DNA of 64,000 nucleotides from Steinernema hermaphroditum (Eukaryota > Nematoda > Chromadorea > Rhabditida > Steinernematidae). The notes under the pieces are model-generated. The model did no database searches, was not told where the DNA came from, and saw only the letters and a list, made by a program, of their open reading frames with translations. The position numbers were made by a program, and so were the translations under genes. Below are positions 1-9,483 of this stretch, in pieces (position 1 is the stretch's first letter; each line of letters begins with the position of its first letter). The DNA is taken from the NCBI GenBank assembly GCA_030435675.1, contig CM059621.1:10168001-10232000 (forward strand). Direction: 5' to 3'.

Positions 1-1141
1 GAGAAGGGTTCTGCCCTGGACGGCGACTCCGAAGATCTCGCGGATCGCCTCGACAACAATTCCGCTCATGTGACAACCATACAGATTCCTCTGTCAAAGA
101 GCCTTCAGAACTGCGAGATAGCGGTATGGTTTTCCCGAGCCTACAGATCTCTATTGATGTAAATTGCAGGACTCACTGGAAGCGTCAGCGATCGAAGCTG
201 TTAATCAACCCTCGCAGCTCCTAGCGCAGTAGAATGCCTAGCCGTCAGCCCTCTATCCCAGTGATTGTCGCATTCTCGAGGCCGCCGCATGTCCCCGTGT
301 ACATTTACCCTATCCATACCCTTGTTATCATCTAATAACGAACGACGCCATGCGTCTTGTACAGTAATCTCTATCGCGAAAGAAACGAGGTGATCTACGG
401 AATCGTCAACTCTCCGATGTTGCTAATAGGTTCATCTTCAGTCGTTATCATCATGTATCTTTGTAGTTTCTTCCAAAGATTTCAGGATTTCTAAATGAAG
501 TGTATCCATCTGTATATCTTGTAGATGACTTTAGCTACATATGAGAATAGTTTAACCGTGTACGAGATATCACCGCACACCACAGAACCGAATAAGCGCG
601 AGAAGGTCGCATGTGGTTATCTAGGGAGGTCCGCCGCGCTTCGCACTGCGCTGACTGAGGAATTGTCGGAGTGTTAAATGCGATTAGTTGATTTATTTAG
701 CGTTCCAGTTCGATCGATTGACCCCGATGAAACGGTCTTCGCTCCGCTGGCTGGAAGTATTTTCGACAACTCCGGCTGCTCTCCTTCGGTTCTCTGCAGA
801 GTTGCTTTCTCGGCTACTTAATTCGTTCTCACCGTACGTCGACCTCTCGAAGTTATCTGCTGAAGCCATGAGTCGCCTCTCGGCCGTTTGGTCGCGGATA
901 CTCCCGCATTCAATGGTACTGAAATATAAATTCACATGTCACTATGCAGAAAACAACGTGATTCCTTGTATTCTGATGTCAGCAGAGAGCGGTGAACCTT
1001 TGGCTTTTGATTGTCGGATACGATAGTCCCGTGTACTTGAGTGGTTTGTTGCCTCCAACCCGCCTTGTGTTCTAACAGTTCAGCAGTGGTTGTGACCTTC
1101 CAGTTCTGTTCGCAAACACCCCAACACTCAAAGTTTTTCAG
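1..1141. other. No recognisable gene
   Basis: An open frame runs in from the left edge (about the first 160 bases) and could be the end of a gene outside the window, but it has no recognisable motif. The frames around 690-1030 show no domain and are mirrored by an equally open antisense frame. This stretch may hold upstream exons or the promoter of the RhoGEF that follows. I could not identify them. Confidence 0.3.
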
Positions 1142-2304
1142 CGTCGCCAAGAAAGCATCACGGAGAAGCCGTGCCGAACCTTCGAAGTCCCGAGAATGGA
1201 GGGTGGCGCCGCCCGATTCGTCGTCGGGGAGTTCGTCCGCACGGAGATCGCCTACATCGATGATCTGGATTCCGTGCTCACCTTCTATGTTGAACCGTTT
1301 GAGTCGCCCGCGTCCAGCAACCTCATCCCACAGACTCTCCACGGTCGCTCAAAATCCGTTGTGACTGTGACTTCTGCTCCTGTGTCACTGGTGCCTGTTA
1401 TAGATTTCGCTCCACCGGGAGTTGGCATTTTCTTCTAGTGGCGACTACGAGGACACCATCGTGGAGATCGCCGCGAAGTTGGTCCACGAGAAGGAGCGTT
1501 TCCTGCGCGTCTACCTGCGGTTCTTCGAGAACGCCCAGAATTCGGCGCGCTGCCGGCAGCAACTGCGGAGGGACGACCGATTCCTGAGGCGCTGTCAGGC
1601 GAACGCGGCTCACGAGTCGTGAGGTCATGAGTCACGACCTCTCCCTCGACTCGTTCCTTCTGAAACCCGTCCAACGTCTTACGAAGTACCAGCTGCTGCT
1701 GGAGGAGCTCGGTAAGAAGTGCGAATCCCACAGGTGTCTTCTCTCCGCGGCGCTCGCCTCCGTCCGCGACCTTCTTCTGGAGATCAACGTCTCGATGCAA
1801 AAGCCGCTTATCAGAGGGTTCCTCGTGAGTGCAGCGTTTTCCTGAAACGAATCGCCTGAATTTCGTCTAGGGACGTCTCGAGGAATTCGGTCGTCTCTGT
1901 CTGCAGACGGCGTGCTCCGTGCGCGCGTTCAATTCGAAGAACTGCCGCATCATCACAACGGAGGCGCACTCTTCTTCTCTTCGAACGCGGGATCATAATC
2001 TGCAAGGAGAAGGTCAGTGCGCAGAAGCCGACGGAGCTCTTCTTGGAGCACAGGGCGCACATTCTGGTGAGGTGACATTTGGAAGCTGATGCATTTTGTG
2101 CATTGCAGGTGGTGTACATGGGTTTCGAAGAGTGTTCGGCGTTATCCACCGAATGCTTCGATGTCTGGGATGTCCGGAGGCCACTGAGATTCTCGATCGG
2201 CGTGGAAGAAGACGCTGTTCGACGGAATGTCATTCGGAAGTTAGGCGAAACGACGGTTCTTCGCTCCGTGGGTGCTCCAATAAAGTGTGTTGCAATAGCG
2301 CTAT
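1142..2304 (+). CDS. RhoGEF, DH-PH module (partial; frame breaks)
   Basis: Guanine-nucleotide exchange factor for Rho-family GTPases, by family knowledge. The first recognisable exon (from 1142, after a TTTTTCAG acceptor) carries DH helix 1 (VGEFVRTEIAYIDDLDSVL). An exon from about 1404 carries the middle of the DH domain. From about 1640 the hallmark DH signature LLKPVQRLTKYQLLLEE is clear. An exon from 1872 (FLGRLEEFGRLCLQ) starts the PH domain, which continues with LLLFERGIIICKEK and, after a short intron ending near 2108, VVYMGFEE..FDVWDV. Two places need a frame change inside conserved sequence: near 1620 (between RRCQ and HDLSLDSF) and near 1971 (one extra T before the CTTCTTCTC run). 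It could be a decaying pseudogene, or a real gene with assembly indels. The closest families are MCF2/DBS, Trio and puratrophin-type GEFs. N-terminal exons were not found. The strand and the DH call are secure; the exact exons are not. Confidence 0.72.
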
Positions 2305-2498
2305 AGCTTCACCAGAACTTTGATTTAGAAATTTTTCTGCCGACGTTCCGGCTGCAGATCACTTCGAGAGGGGTTCTAAGATGCGCAGAAGTCGCCTTGT
2401 CGCAGCGAAGCGGCCCTCTGTCGACCGTCCTTTGAACCATTCCACCAGACGGATGACGTGCGGACTGTCGGCAGACTGTCTATAGATGAAGAGAAACA

Positions 2499-2505
2499 TT
2501 TAAAA
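2499..2505 (+). promoter_or_regulatory. TATA-like box
   Basis: TTTAAAA lies about 85 bp upstream of the ATG at 2590. That is a plausible core promoter for the small gene that follows. The evidence is sequence resemblance only. Confidence 0.35.
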
Positions 2506-2589
2506 GGAGCAGAAGCCGTCCAGGTAGTCATTAGTCACGCGTGACTTCTCACTGTCCACGCGTTCCGAACCGTTCGCCGACGCCACAAG

Positions 2590-3143
2590 ATGATTCAGCT
2601 GTTGGTGGTCTTGTACGTCATGTACGAGATCTACAATCAGATCTACGGTGCGGAAGGATGGCCTACTTCTAAAACTGCTACTTCCACGACCGGTACACCT
2701 ACGGCTGCTACTTCCACGGCTGATGCTCCCGCAGCTGCTGCTTCTACAGCTGCTGTTTCTACGACTGGTGCGCCCACAGCCGCTGCTTCCAAGACCGCTA
2801 CCTCACCGATTGCTACTGCTGCTCCCGTGGCGGCTCCAGAACCATCTGTTCCCACCCCGAACCCTGCTTCTGTGCGTACTGGTATTGAAAACTCCAAGAT
2901 GGGCTCTGTCAGAGGTAAGTGATTCTACATTGTCTCAAATACTAAAAGTTACTTTTAGCTCCTCTCAGTAGCCGCAATCATTTGCGGAACGCCATTGGGA
3001 CCGTTATCGCGTCGGAAAAGAGCAACAAGTCCATTAGGACTGGCATGACTCCGAGAGCCATTACTCCTCGTGACGGTCCCATCAGACCCGCTACCCCACG
3101 CAGCATTGTTACCGCTGTTAAAGCGCCGTCGATGCGTTCCTAA
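2590..3143 (+). CDS. Small Ala/Thr/Ser-rich membrane-anchored or secreted protein
   Basis: Two exons, 2590-2914 and 2959-3143, separated by a 44-nt intron with a GTAAGT donor and a TTTTAG acceptor. Together they give 169 residues. The N-terminus (MIQLLVVLYVMYEIYNQIYG) is a hydrophobic helix that could be a signal anchor. Residues about 25-85 are low-complexity Ala/Thr/Ser/Pro (repeats such as TSTADAPAAAAST), suggesting an O-glycosylated stalk. The second exon encodes a basic tail with repeated TPR/RTG motifs (MTPRAITPRDGPIRPATPRS) that resemble proline-directed kinase sites. I recognise no family. A TATA-like box upstream and an AATAAA at 3200 frame it as a complete short transcription unit. 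The function is unknown. Confidence 0.6.
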
Positions 3144-3199
3144 AAGACTCGTGGCAGAGGGATTCGCGCAGTGTCACCACTGACCTAGCGTGTTGCAGT

Positions 3200-3205
3200 A
3201 ATAAA
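3200..3205 (+). terminator. Poly(A) signal AATAAA
   Basis: AATAAA lies 57 bp after the stop codon of the small gene at 2590-3143, a normal distance for a cleavage signal. Confidence 0.55.
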
Positions 3206-3209
3206 TGAT

Positions 3210-4438
3210 CTTTGCTGCACTCGAGTTCCGCTAACTCTTCTCGTCCCCTCTTTGGGGAAATTCGCTATGTGCTTGATCCGCATAGAGCAAACACGACCGA
3301 ACCACCGAAATCGTCATCCCGGTTTACGACTCGCACGCTTGGATTATTTGCCGTCGCACGAAAGGTGATCACGGTCGTGGCCCGCGGTTATCGCCGTTTG
3401 AAGAGGATAAACAGTGGAGTGCTCGGACGTTGTCACCGTTTGCAACTCCGGCGTCGGCCCTCCGCCGCTTGTCGTTAATCATCATTCCTAAATTTGGATA
3501 ATATTTGCACAAAAGGGGCGCGTCGGCTCTTCGAGGTGTTATTCATCCTTCTGCGCTCTTGTGCGAATCGCCTTTCGGCGTCATCGATGGCGGACGCTAC
3601 ACGCCGAGGATAAATCGCGCTTCGTCATACTCATACAGTATCCCGCAGAGGCTTTTGGCCCTGCGAACTACGCCGTCCAGTCGCGCTCGCCATAGCGCCA
3701 TCGGTTAACGCGATAAACAAAAGCAGCCAAATGTAAACTTTTGAGTGCGATCGCGAATTGGATTTGCCTAATCCCTGCGTCGTCGAAGATTGAGAAGCCG
3801 AGCAGGAAACGAGCACCAACGCTCTCTGCAGGCACCGACCGACTAATCCCCTTCGAAATGGATTCTTCGTGTCCGCTGTAGGCGCTCGAGGGCATTTAAT
3901 CCAGGATTAAATGCATCGCTCGCCACACGACGTCTTTTAAATGGATTTTAAACTTTCGATTGGATTACGATAATCGTAGCCATTTGGCGGGCGCCCCTCG
4001 AAGGTCCTCGAAAGTCCCTGTCCGCGGCGCTAGCGGATTCGAGTCGCGAGATCTCTAAGCACTTCTCCAAACAACGCCTCCCGTGGTCTACGGTCGTGCG
4101 GCCGCTACAAATTCGATTGGTCGATCCCGAACACGCCGTGCCGATGCGAAAAACTTTATCACTCACAGTACAATTACGAACGAAAGATCTCTAGTCGGGT
4201 AAGTGAAGGCGCGGGGATCTAGGAGTCGGATCCGGCGACGGATCCGCGATTTATTACATAATTACAAGTTGGTACAGAGCTCGGAGAAGCGGTGCAGGCA
4301 AGATCAGGGGAGGGGATAGAATTCTTTGTACAGAACGACTGGTGTGCACCAAGAGAGGATATGTACGACGTGACGACACAGGAGGGACAAGAGAGGGAGA
4401 AGCACAACCCGTGGTCGGAGCGGAGCCCGCGCGCGGGA
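3210..4438. other. Non-coding spacer
   Basis: No gene recognised. It lies between the 3' end of the small Ala/Thr-rich gene (+) and the 3' end of the dve-like gene (-), so both transcripts end here. The open frames are short and show no motif. Confidence 0.5.
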
Positions 4439-7400
4439 TCAGCTCATCTCGGACAGCGCCTGATGCTGCTGCATCAGGAACTTCGTGTCAGGAGTGCTCT
4501 GCATCATGCGCTTGCACTTCGCCCGCCGGTTCTTGAACCAAATTTTGACGTTGTGCGTGGAGATCGGAGGATAGGACTGGCGGTACTGACAGCTGTTCAG
4601 CGTCTCTGTGTACTGATCGATCTGGATCCAGCTGGGGTGCGGGTTCTCCTCGAACCACTTCTCCAGGATCGGCAGCTCCGACAGCGGATCGAACATCAGG
4701 CGCGAGCGGGCGGCGGTGCTCGTGGAGTTGGAAGACGCAGTCGCCGAGGTGCCGTTCGAGGAGCTGTGGTGATTGCCGTTGCTGGAGACCGTCGTGGCCG
4801 TCGACGGCGTGGACATGCAGGCCTGTGCGACGAGAGACAGCGAGTCGGCCAGGTTAGTCAGCGACGGCGGCTTCGGAGAGGTAGAGGCGCGACTCGTGGT
4901 GAGGTCGAGCGACATCTCGGGCGACGAGGAGTTCTCCTGGAAGGCGCCGGTTCAGGGGAGTCAGGGAGAGAGGGGCGTGAGATCTCGAAGGTGGGAACCG
5001 ATTCGGTGCAGGAGCACGCGGCTTCTGCGCAAAGAAGGCTTTGACCCAGAGATGCCGACTCGGGTTGATTTCGCAATCGGAGCCGAGCCGCGAGCCGGCT
5101 CGGGCTCGGCTCACAAGGGAACCGCCCGAAGTGTGACACTCCGATTTCGCTGAAAATTTGTGGGCGTATAGCGCAGCCCGGGACTAACAAAACGCACATA
5201 GTTTGATCGGTGCGAAATTACACCAAGGTACCTAAAAGAGGTCTTTAATTGTAAGGTATCCTAGTGCGATGTCCCTGAAGCCTCAAAATATACGGTGTTA
5301 TTGTCAGTGTTTTTCGTTTTTTCGCCGATTTTCTAAGGTTTTCGGCATTTGAAACGAAAATTAACATTGCAAATTAACAACCATGTTCTTGTAGCACGAA
5401 AACCGGTCAAAAAAACGACAAACACTGACAATAATACAGTATATTTTGGGACATCGCACCAGGATACCTTACAATTAAAGACCTGTTTTAGGTACCTTGG
5501 TGTAATTTCGCACCGATCAAACTATGTGCGTTTTGTTAGTCCCGGGCTGCGCTATACGCCCACAAATTTTCAGCGAAATCGGAGTGTCACACTTCGGGCG
5601 GTTCCCTTGTCAGTTGGGCGGGTGGTCCGAGCCGGCTCAGGCTCGGCTCGGGATTTCGCAATCCGAGCCGGCTCAGGCTCGGCTCGGGATTTCGCAATCC
5701 GAGCCGGCTCAGGCTCGGCTCGGGATTTCGCAATCCGAGCCGGCTCAGGCTCGGCTCGGGATTTCGCAATCCGAGCCGGCTCAGGCTCGGCTCGGGATTT
5801 CGCAATCCGAGCCGGCTCAGGCTCGGCTCGGGATTTCGCAATCCGAGCCGGCTCAGGCTCGGCTCGGGATTTCGCAATCCGAGCCGGCTCAGGCTCGGCT
5901 CGGGATTTCGCAATCCGAGCCGGCTCAGGCTCGGCTCGGGATTTCGCAATCCGAGCCGGCCGACAGTATATACTAAGGAAAATTTCGATCGTTCGCGGGG
6001 AGCGGTAATAAGGGCGCAGATGACAAGAGACAATTGGCATACAGCGGCGAAGCAACGGGCATCCGATTTTCTCTCGTTGTCTGCTACCGCTCCCCGCGAA
6101 CTGTCGGAATTTTCCCTAGTATATATGGCGGAAACCCGGCTCGGGTTCGGCTCAAGCCTACCCGAGCCGAGCCTGAGCCGGAGCCTCTGAGACAAGCCCG
6201 AGCCTGGCTCGGCTCGGCTCACAAGGGAACATCCCCAAGTGTCCGACGAGTTAGGAGCTGAGATGTGGCGCGGCTTGTAGACGGTCTTCTAACTAAGAAA
6301 ACGCACATAGTCTCACCGGCCATAAATCAGTCGGGCTACCATAAAGATGGTCATGTCTCCTGGTGCGATGTCCCTGACTCGTCAGAATATACGGTTTTCA
6401 TGTCAGTTTTTGACCCCTTTTCTTGCTAAAAGAACATGGTTGTTAACTGGTAATGTTAATTTTGGCTCTAAATGCCGAAATCCTTAAAAACCCCGTCCAA
6501 AATCGGACAAAAATACCGTATATTCTGACGAGTCAGGGACATCGCACCAGGAGACATGACCATCTTTATGGTAGCCCGACTGATTTATGGCCGGTGAGAC
6601 TATGTGCGTTTTCTTAGTTAGAAGACCGCCTACAAGCCGCGCCACATCTCAGCTCCTAACTCGTCGGGCACTTGGGGATGTTCCCTTGTCAGTTGGCATC
6701 TCTGCTTTGACCGCATGGTCAATTAAAGAGCGAACGCTTGCGAGTCGACGCGCGGTCAACGAAAAAGCGAATGGGGTCGTTCCACGCACCTGTTTCAGAT
6801 AGTCACTGTCGAAGATGCCGGTGTCGCTGGCGCTGTGGACGCTCGTGTCGTCGTTTGGCGTCGGCGAGTCGGAGCCGCCGTCCATGCGCTGAAAGGGGCC
6901 GTAGGACGCCGAGGAGGAGCCGGCTTACCTCAGTAAACATGTTCGAGAAAGAGGTGCGCTCGGTGCCGGTGGAGGCGAACTTGTTCTTGAAGTCCTGGGC
7001 TGCCGGAGGGGCCACTGTGAGGGGGATCTGGGCGCCTTGCGAGGTGCTCGGCGGCCGGGGTGAGGACGTGCGGTTGGAGGCCCTCTGGTTACTGAACCAA
7101 TTGCAGATCTGCTGATAGGAGATCTTTCCGTGGTTCTTCCGGTAAGACGTGCTGTTTAGCGAGTTCATGTAGAAGAGGAGCTTTTGCCGCGAGGGGTTTG
7201 GTTCGCTCTGGAACCAACGCTCGAGCTTCGGGACCTCGTGGACCACATTGAGTCGGGCCGCGGCACCAGGGCTGCAAGCGATCAGATGAGATCGGAAGTG
7301 GTTTCGGCGAATCCCCCGCGGAGAGAAAGCGAAAGTGTGACGGTTGCGCAACGCCGGCAGTGGCACATCAGATCCCTTTATGCGATTCCGATCGTGCACC

Positions 7401-9483
7401 GCGCGGATCGGAGTTCGGTCGCACCGTCGCCCCCTTCGCCTCCACGGCATATATCGCCCGACAGCCGCGTGGCCACCAGGAACGGGTTTCGCTCATCTCC
7501 TCGCCTCTAATCACGTCTTCTGCGGCGCCTTCCTTCGCGCGCGACCAGATCGTCGCTCCTATTAGCTTTCACTTTCATGCGACAAAAACAAGCACTTCGC
7601 GACAGTCACAGCCGACCCGATCTGTCGAGTCCTTTGCCCTAACCCACTCAAGACGCCAAAGAGGGACGTCGAGCCGATAAGCGCCCATTTAACCGGTTTC
7701 ATTCATCGCATCCACGTGCGTCACCTGCATACCGTAATCGCATTTCCCTCGTTCGCCCGGGAGGCCCGCGGATGAATGGAAAGGGCGAAGACGCCGGCGC
7801 TAAGATTAATATTATGGAAATGAGCCGCTCCCGTGAGAAAGACGGCGGGAAGACGGTCCACCCGGGCTTATTCATCCGCCGCGTAAGGGGCCGGCTGGCG
7901 CCACGGATCGTGCGCCGAGGATAAATGTCTTCTTACGACGTTCGCATTTGCATTTACGGACACCTTCCCACCCTAAACTTGCACTCTGGCGCCGCCAAAA
8001 TACGCACTTTCGAAGGGATCCTCGCCGCGATCGGGAGTCACAAATCCCGCCATCCATATTCGCATCTCTCGCCAAGCAACATCGCCCCTACCACCGAATC
8101 TCCATTCCAAATCGAGCGGCTCAACCGGGATTAGGGCTCAACCCGGGCGAGCGGCGCCGCGGCTGTCCCCGCGCGCCTGCACAGCCCAAAACAAAGCGGA
8201 AAAGCCGAAAAGGACCCACCTCCGCCGATTCTCGTCGCCTCCGAGGGTGTCGAGCCACTGCTGGATCGCCTCCACTTGGTCGTGGTCGATGGACTCGTCG
8301 CCCTCGATCATCTGCTGGATGATCTCCTGAAAGGACAACTTCACTTTGGGCGTCCCTCGCTCACATCTTAATTCCCCATTACTTCGAATCTTCCCAATTA
8401 ATGAGGTCTCAAACCGGGCTCCGAGGATCCTCTCGCCTCGAAAGGAAATTACGCGAGTGTAATCTCTTCTTTCGGCGTCGATCGCAGTTGCTTTCTTTGG
8501 AAACAACTCGGCGAAGACTGCACAGACGCCACCAAGAGCCTCTGAGGGATTAGCCGATCTGTTTATCCTCCCTAAGCCCCGGCACTTGCAGCCAGCCCGG
8601 CCTCCGGAAGGCTCACCTTGATCTGGTTGTTGCTGGTTGTCATCAGCTGGGGCTGCTTTTCGAGCGCCGTCTTCAGCAAGCGGTTCTTCACGTCGTTGAT
8701 GCACTGGTTGCTCTGCGAGTCCGCTCTGAAATCGCATAGTCAGCCTCGACGACACAAAAAGGTCCCCGCGGGGGCGATTGCGCAAAGTCGCTCGCCCGAA
8801 CCTGCACGGCGGAGCTATTAGCGCCCCCGAAGATCTCCGACTTTCGCCTTCGCTCGAAACGAAGGTGAAATCCTCGGAAGAGAGTGGCGGGAATACCGGT
8901 TTTGAACGCCGAGGCCACCGCACTCCCTCCAAGGGCTTCAAGGTGAACGCGCAGATGAGATAAGAGCCAAGGGCAGCCCTACAGTGGAGAACTCACTCTT
9001 TGGTCAGGATCTTGAGGGTGAGGTGGCTGTGGATCTCCTTGAAGAGGTCGCCGATGGGTTCGTCGGGGTTCTCGGTGATCGCCTCGAAGGGCAGCGGCTT
9101 CCAGTTGTTGATTTGCACGAGGCCTAAATAGCCGAAGTGAACGGAGGGGACGCGGAAGGGCCGCGGATGGCCTCGGACTTCGAAAACTTCAGCCAATAAT
9201 TTGTAAACAGTCAACCGACGATCGCATTGCATTCGGCGGCGGATCGACAAGGATCGGAGACCGCGGCGCCACTTTTGCATAATGCGTTCGTACAGCACTC
9301 ACCCCGGGAGTTCTTGACCAGTTGGGCCATGTTGAAGGCGTTAAGGACGGTATCCACCAGGTTGCTGAGCACGGTGTGCTGCGAGACGATGGCGTAGCTG
9401 TCGAAGAGCGTGTTGCCGTCGTGGGCGCAGGAGAGGCAGTGCTGGGGCCGAACGGATTCGACCACCACCCGCATCGGAAACAT
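4439..9483 (-). CDS. dve: Defective proventriculus / SATB-like homeodomain protein (two homeodomains)
   Basis: Transcription factor of the SATB/Dve (compass) family. Seven exons on the minus strand: 9483-9303, 9123-8997, 8725-8617, 8326-8220, 7271-6929, 6888-6790 and 4936-4439. They total 1464 nt in one frame, 487 aa. Exons 1-2 encode the ubiquitin-like ULD domain ([10 protein letters not shown]; then [13 protein letters not shown], matching SATB QVGKWNPVPL). Exons 3-4 correspond to the CMP/CUT-like region ([12 protein letters not shown]). Exon 5 carries homeodomain 1 ([10 protein letters not shown] ... [13 protein letters not shown]). Exon 7 carries homeodomain 2 ([17 protein letters not shown] ... 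[11 protein letters not shown]), with the helix-3 WF-N-R core intact. The chosen start is the first ATG, directly at the ULD; extra N-terminal exons are possible. The intron between exons 6 and 7 (6789-4937) is 1853 bp, far longer than the others, because it holds two MITEs and a satellite array. In C. elegans DVE-1 acts in the mitochondrial stress response; in Drosophila Dve patterns gut and eye. Confidence 0.9.
5114..5609. mobile_element. Fold-back MITE 1 (about 160-bp terminal inverted repeats)
   Basis: Ends CAAGGGAACCGCCCGAAGTG... and the matching reverse complement ...CGGGCGGTTCCCTTG. The two arms (5114-5276 and about 5449-5609) are near-perfect inverted repeats around an AT-rich centre. 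The same 3-bp TCA lies on both sides (5111-5113 and 5610-5612), a candidate target duplication. It lies inside the long dve intron and splits the GAGCCG-type satellite: a unit-like fragment sits at about 5067-5113 on its left. No transposase is encoded; open frames within it are incidental. Confidence 0.85.
5627..5960. repeat. 36-bp tandem array, nine full copies
   Basis: Unit starts at 5627, 5663, 5699, 5735, 5771, 5807, 5843, 5879 and 5915, plus a partial copy at 5951. The copies are identical or nearly so. Each unit joins a palindromic GAGCCGGCTC / GAGCCGAGCC core to ATTTCGCAATC. Because 36 is a multiple of 3, several frames on both strands stay open through the array, which produces false repetitive ORFs. 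It lies in the long dve intron. Confidence 0.95.
5966..6127. repeat. Inverted repeat next to the 36-bp array
   Basis: The left arm (about 5966-6010, AGTATATACTAAGGAAAATTT...GCGGGGAGCGGTA) is repeated inverted at about 6085-6127. It is followed by more GAGCCG-rich sequence up to MITE 2 at 6222. It may be a further small fold-back element embedded in the satellite. Confidence 0.65.
6222..6688. mobile_element. Fold-back MITE 2 (same family as MITE 1)
   Basis: Ends CAAGGGAACATCCCC... / ...GGGGATGTTCCCTTG, flanked on both sides by TCA (6219-6221 and 6689-6691). The arms of roughly 160 bp are inverted repeats. Several internal blocks are shared with MITE 1: the CGCACATAGT block, the TGGTGCGATGTCCCTGA block and the AT-rich centre with AATGTTAATTTTGG. 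It is diverged in primary sequence, so it is a separate insertion and not a recent copy. It lies in the dve intron. Confidence 0.85.

Noticed and set aside
4292..5044. Plus-strand open frame of 250 codons
   Set aside because: It is the antisense of the dve homeodomain 2 exon; the minus strand has the conserved homeodomain and correct splice sites.
5349..6222. Long open frames with perfect 12-residue peptide repeats on both strands
   Set aside because: They arise from the 36-bp tandem array (a multiple of three) plus MITE sequence inside the dve intron; no start, splice or domain support.
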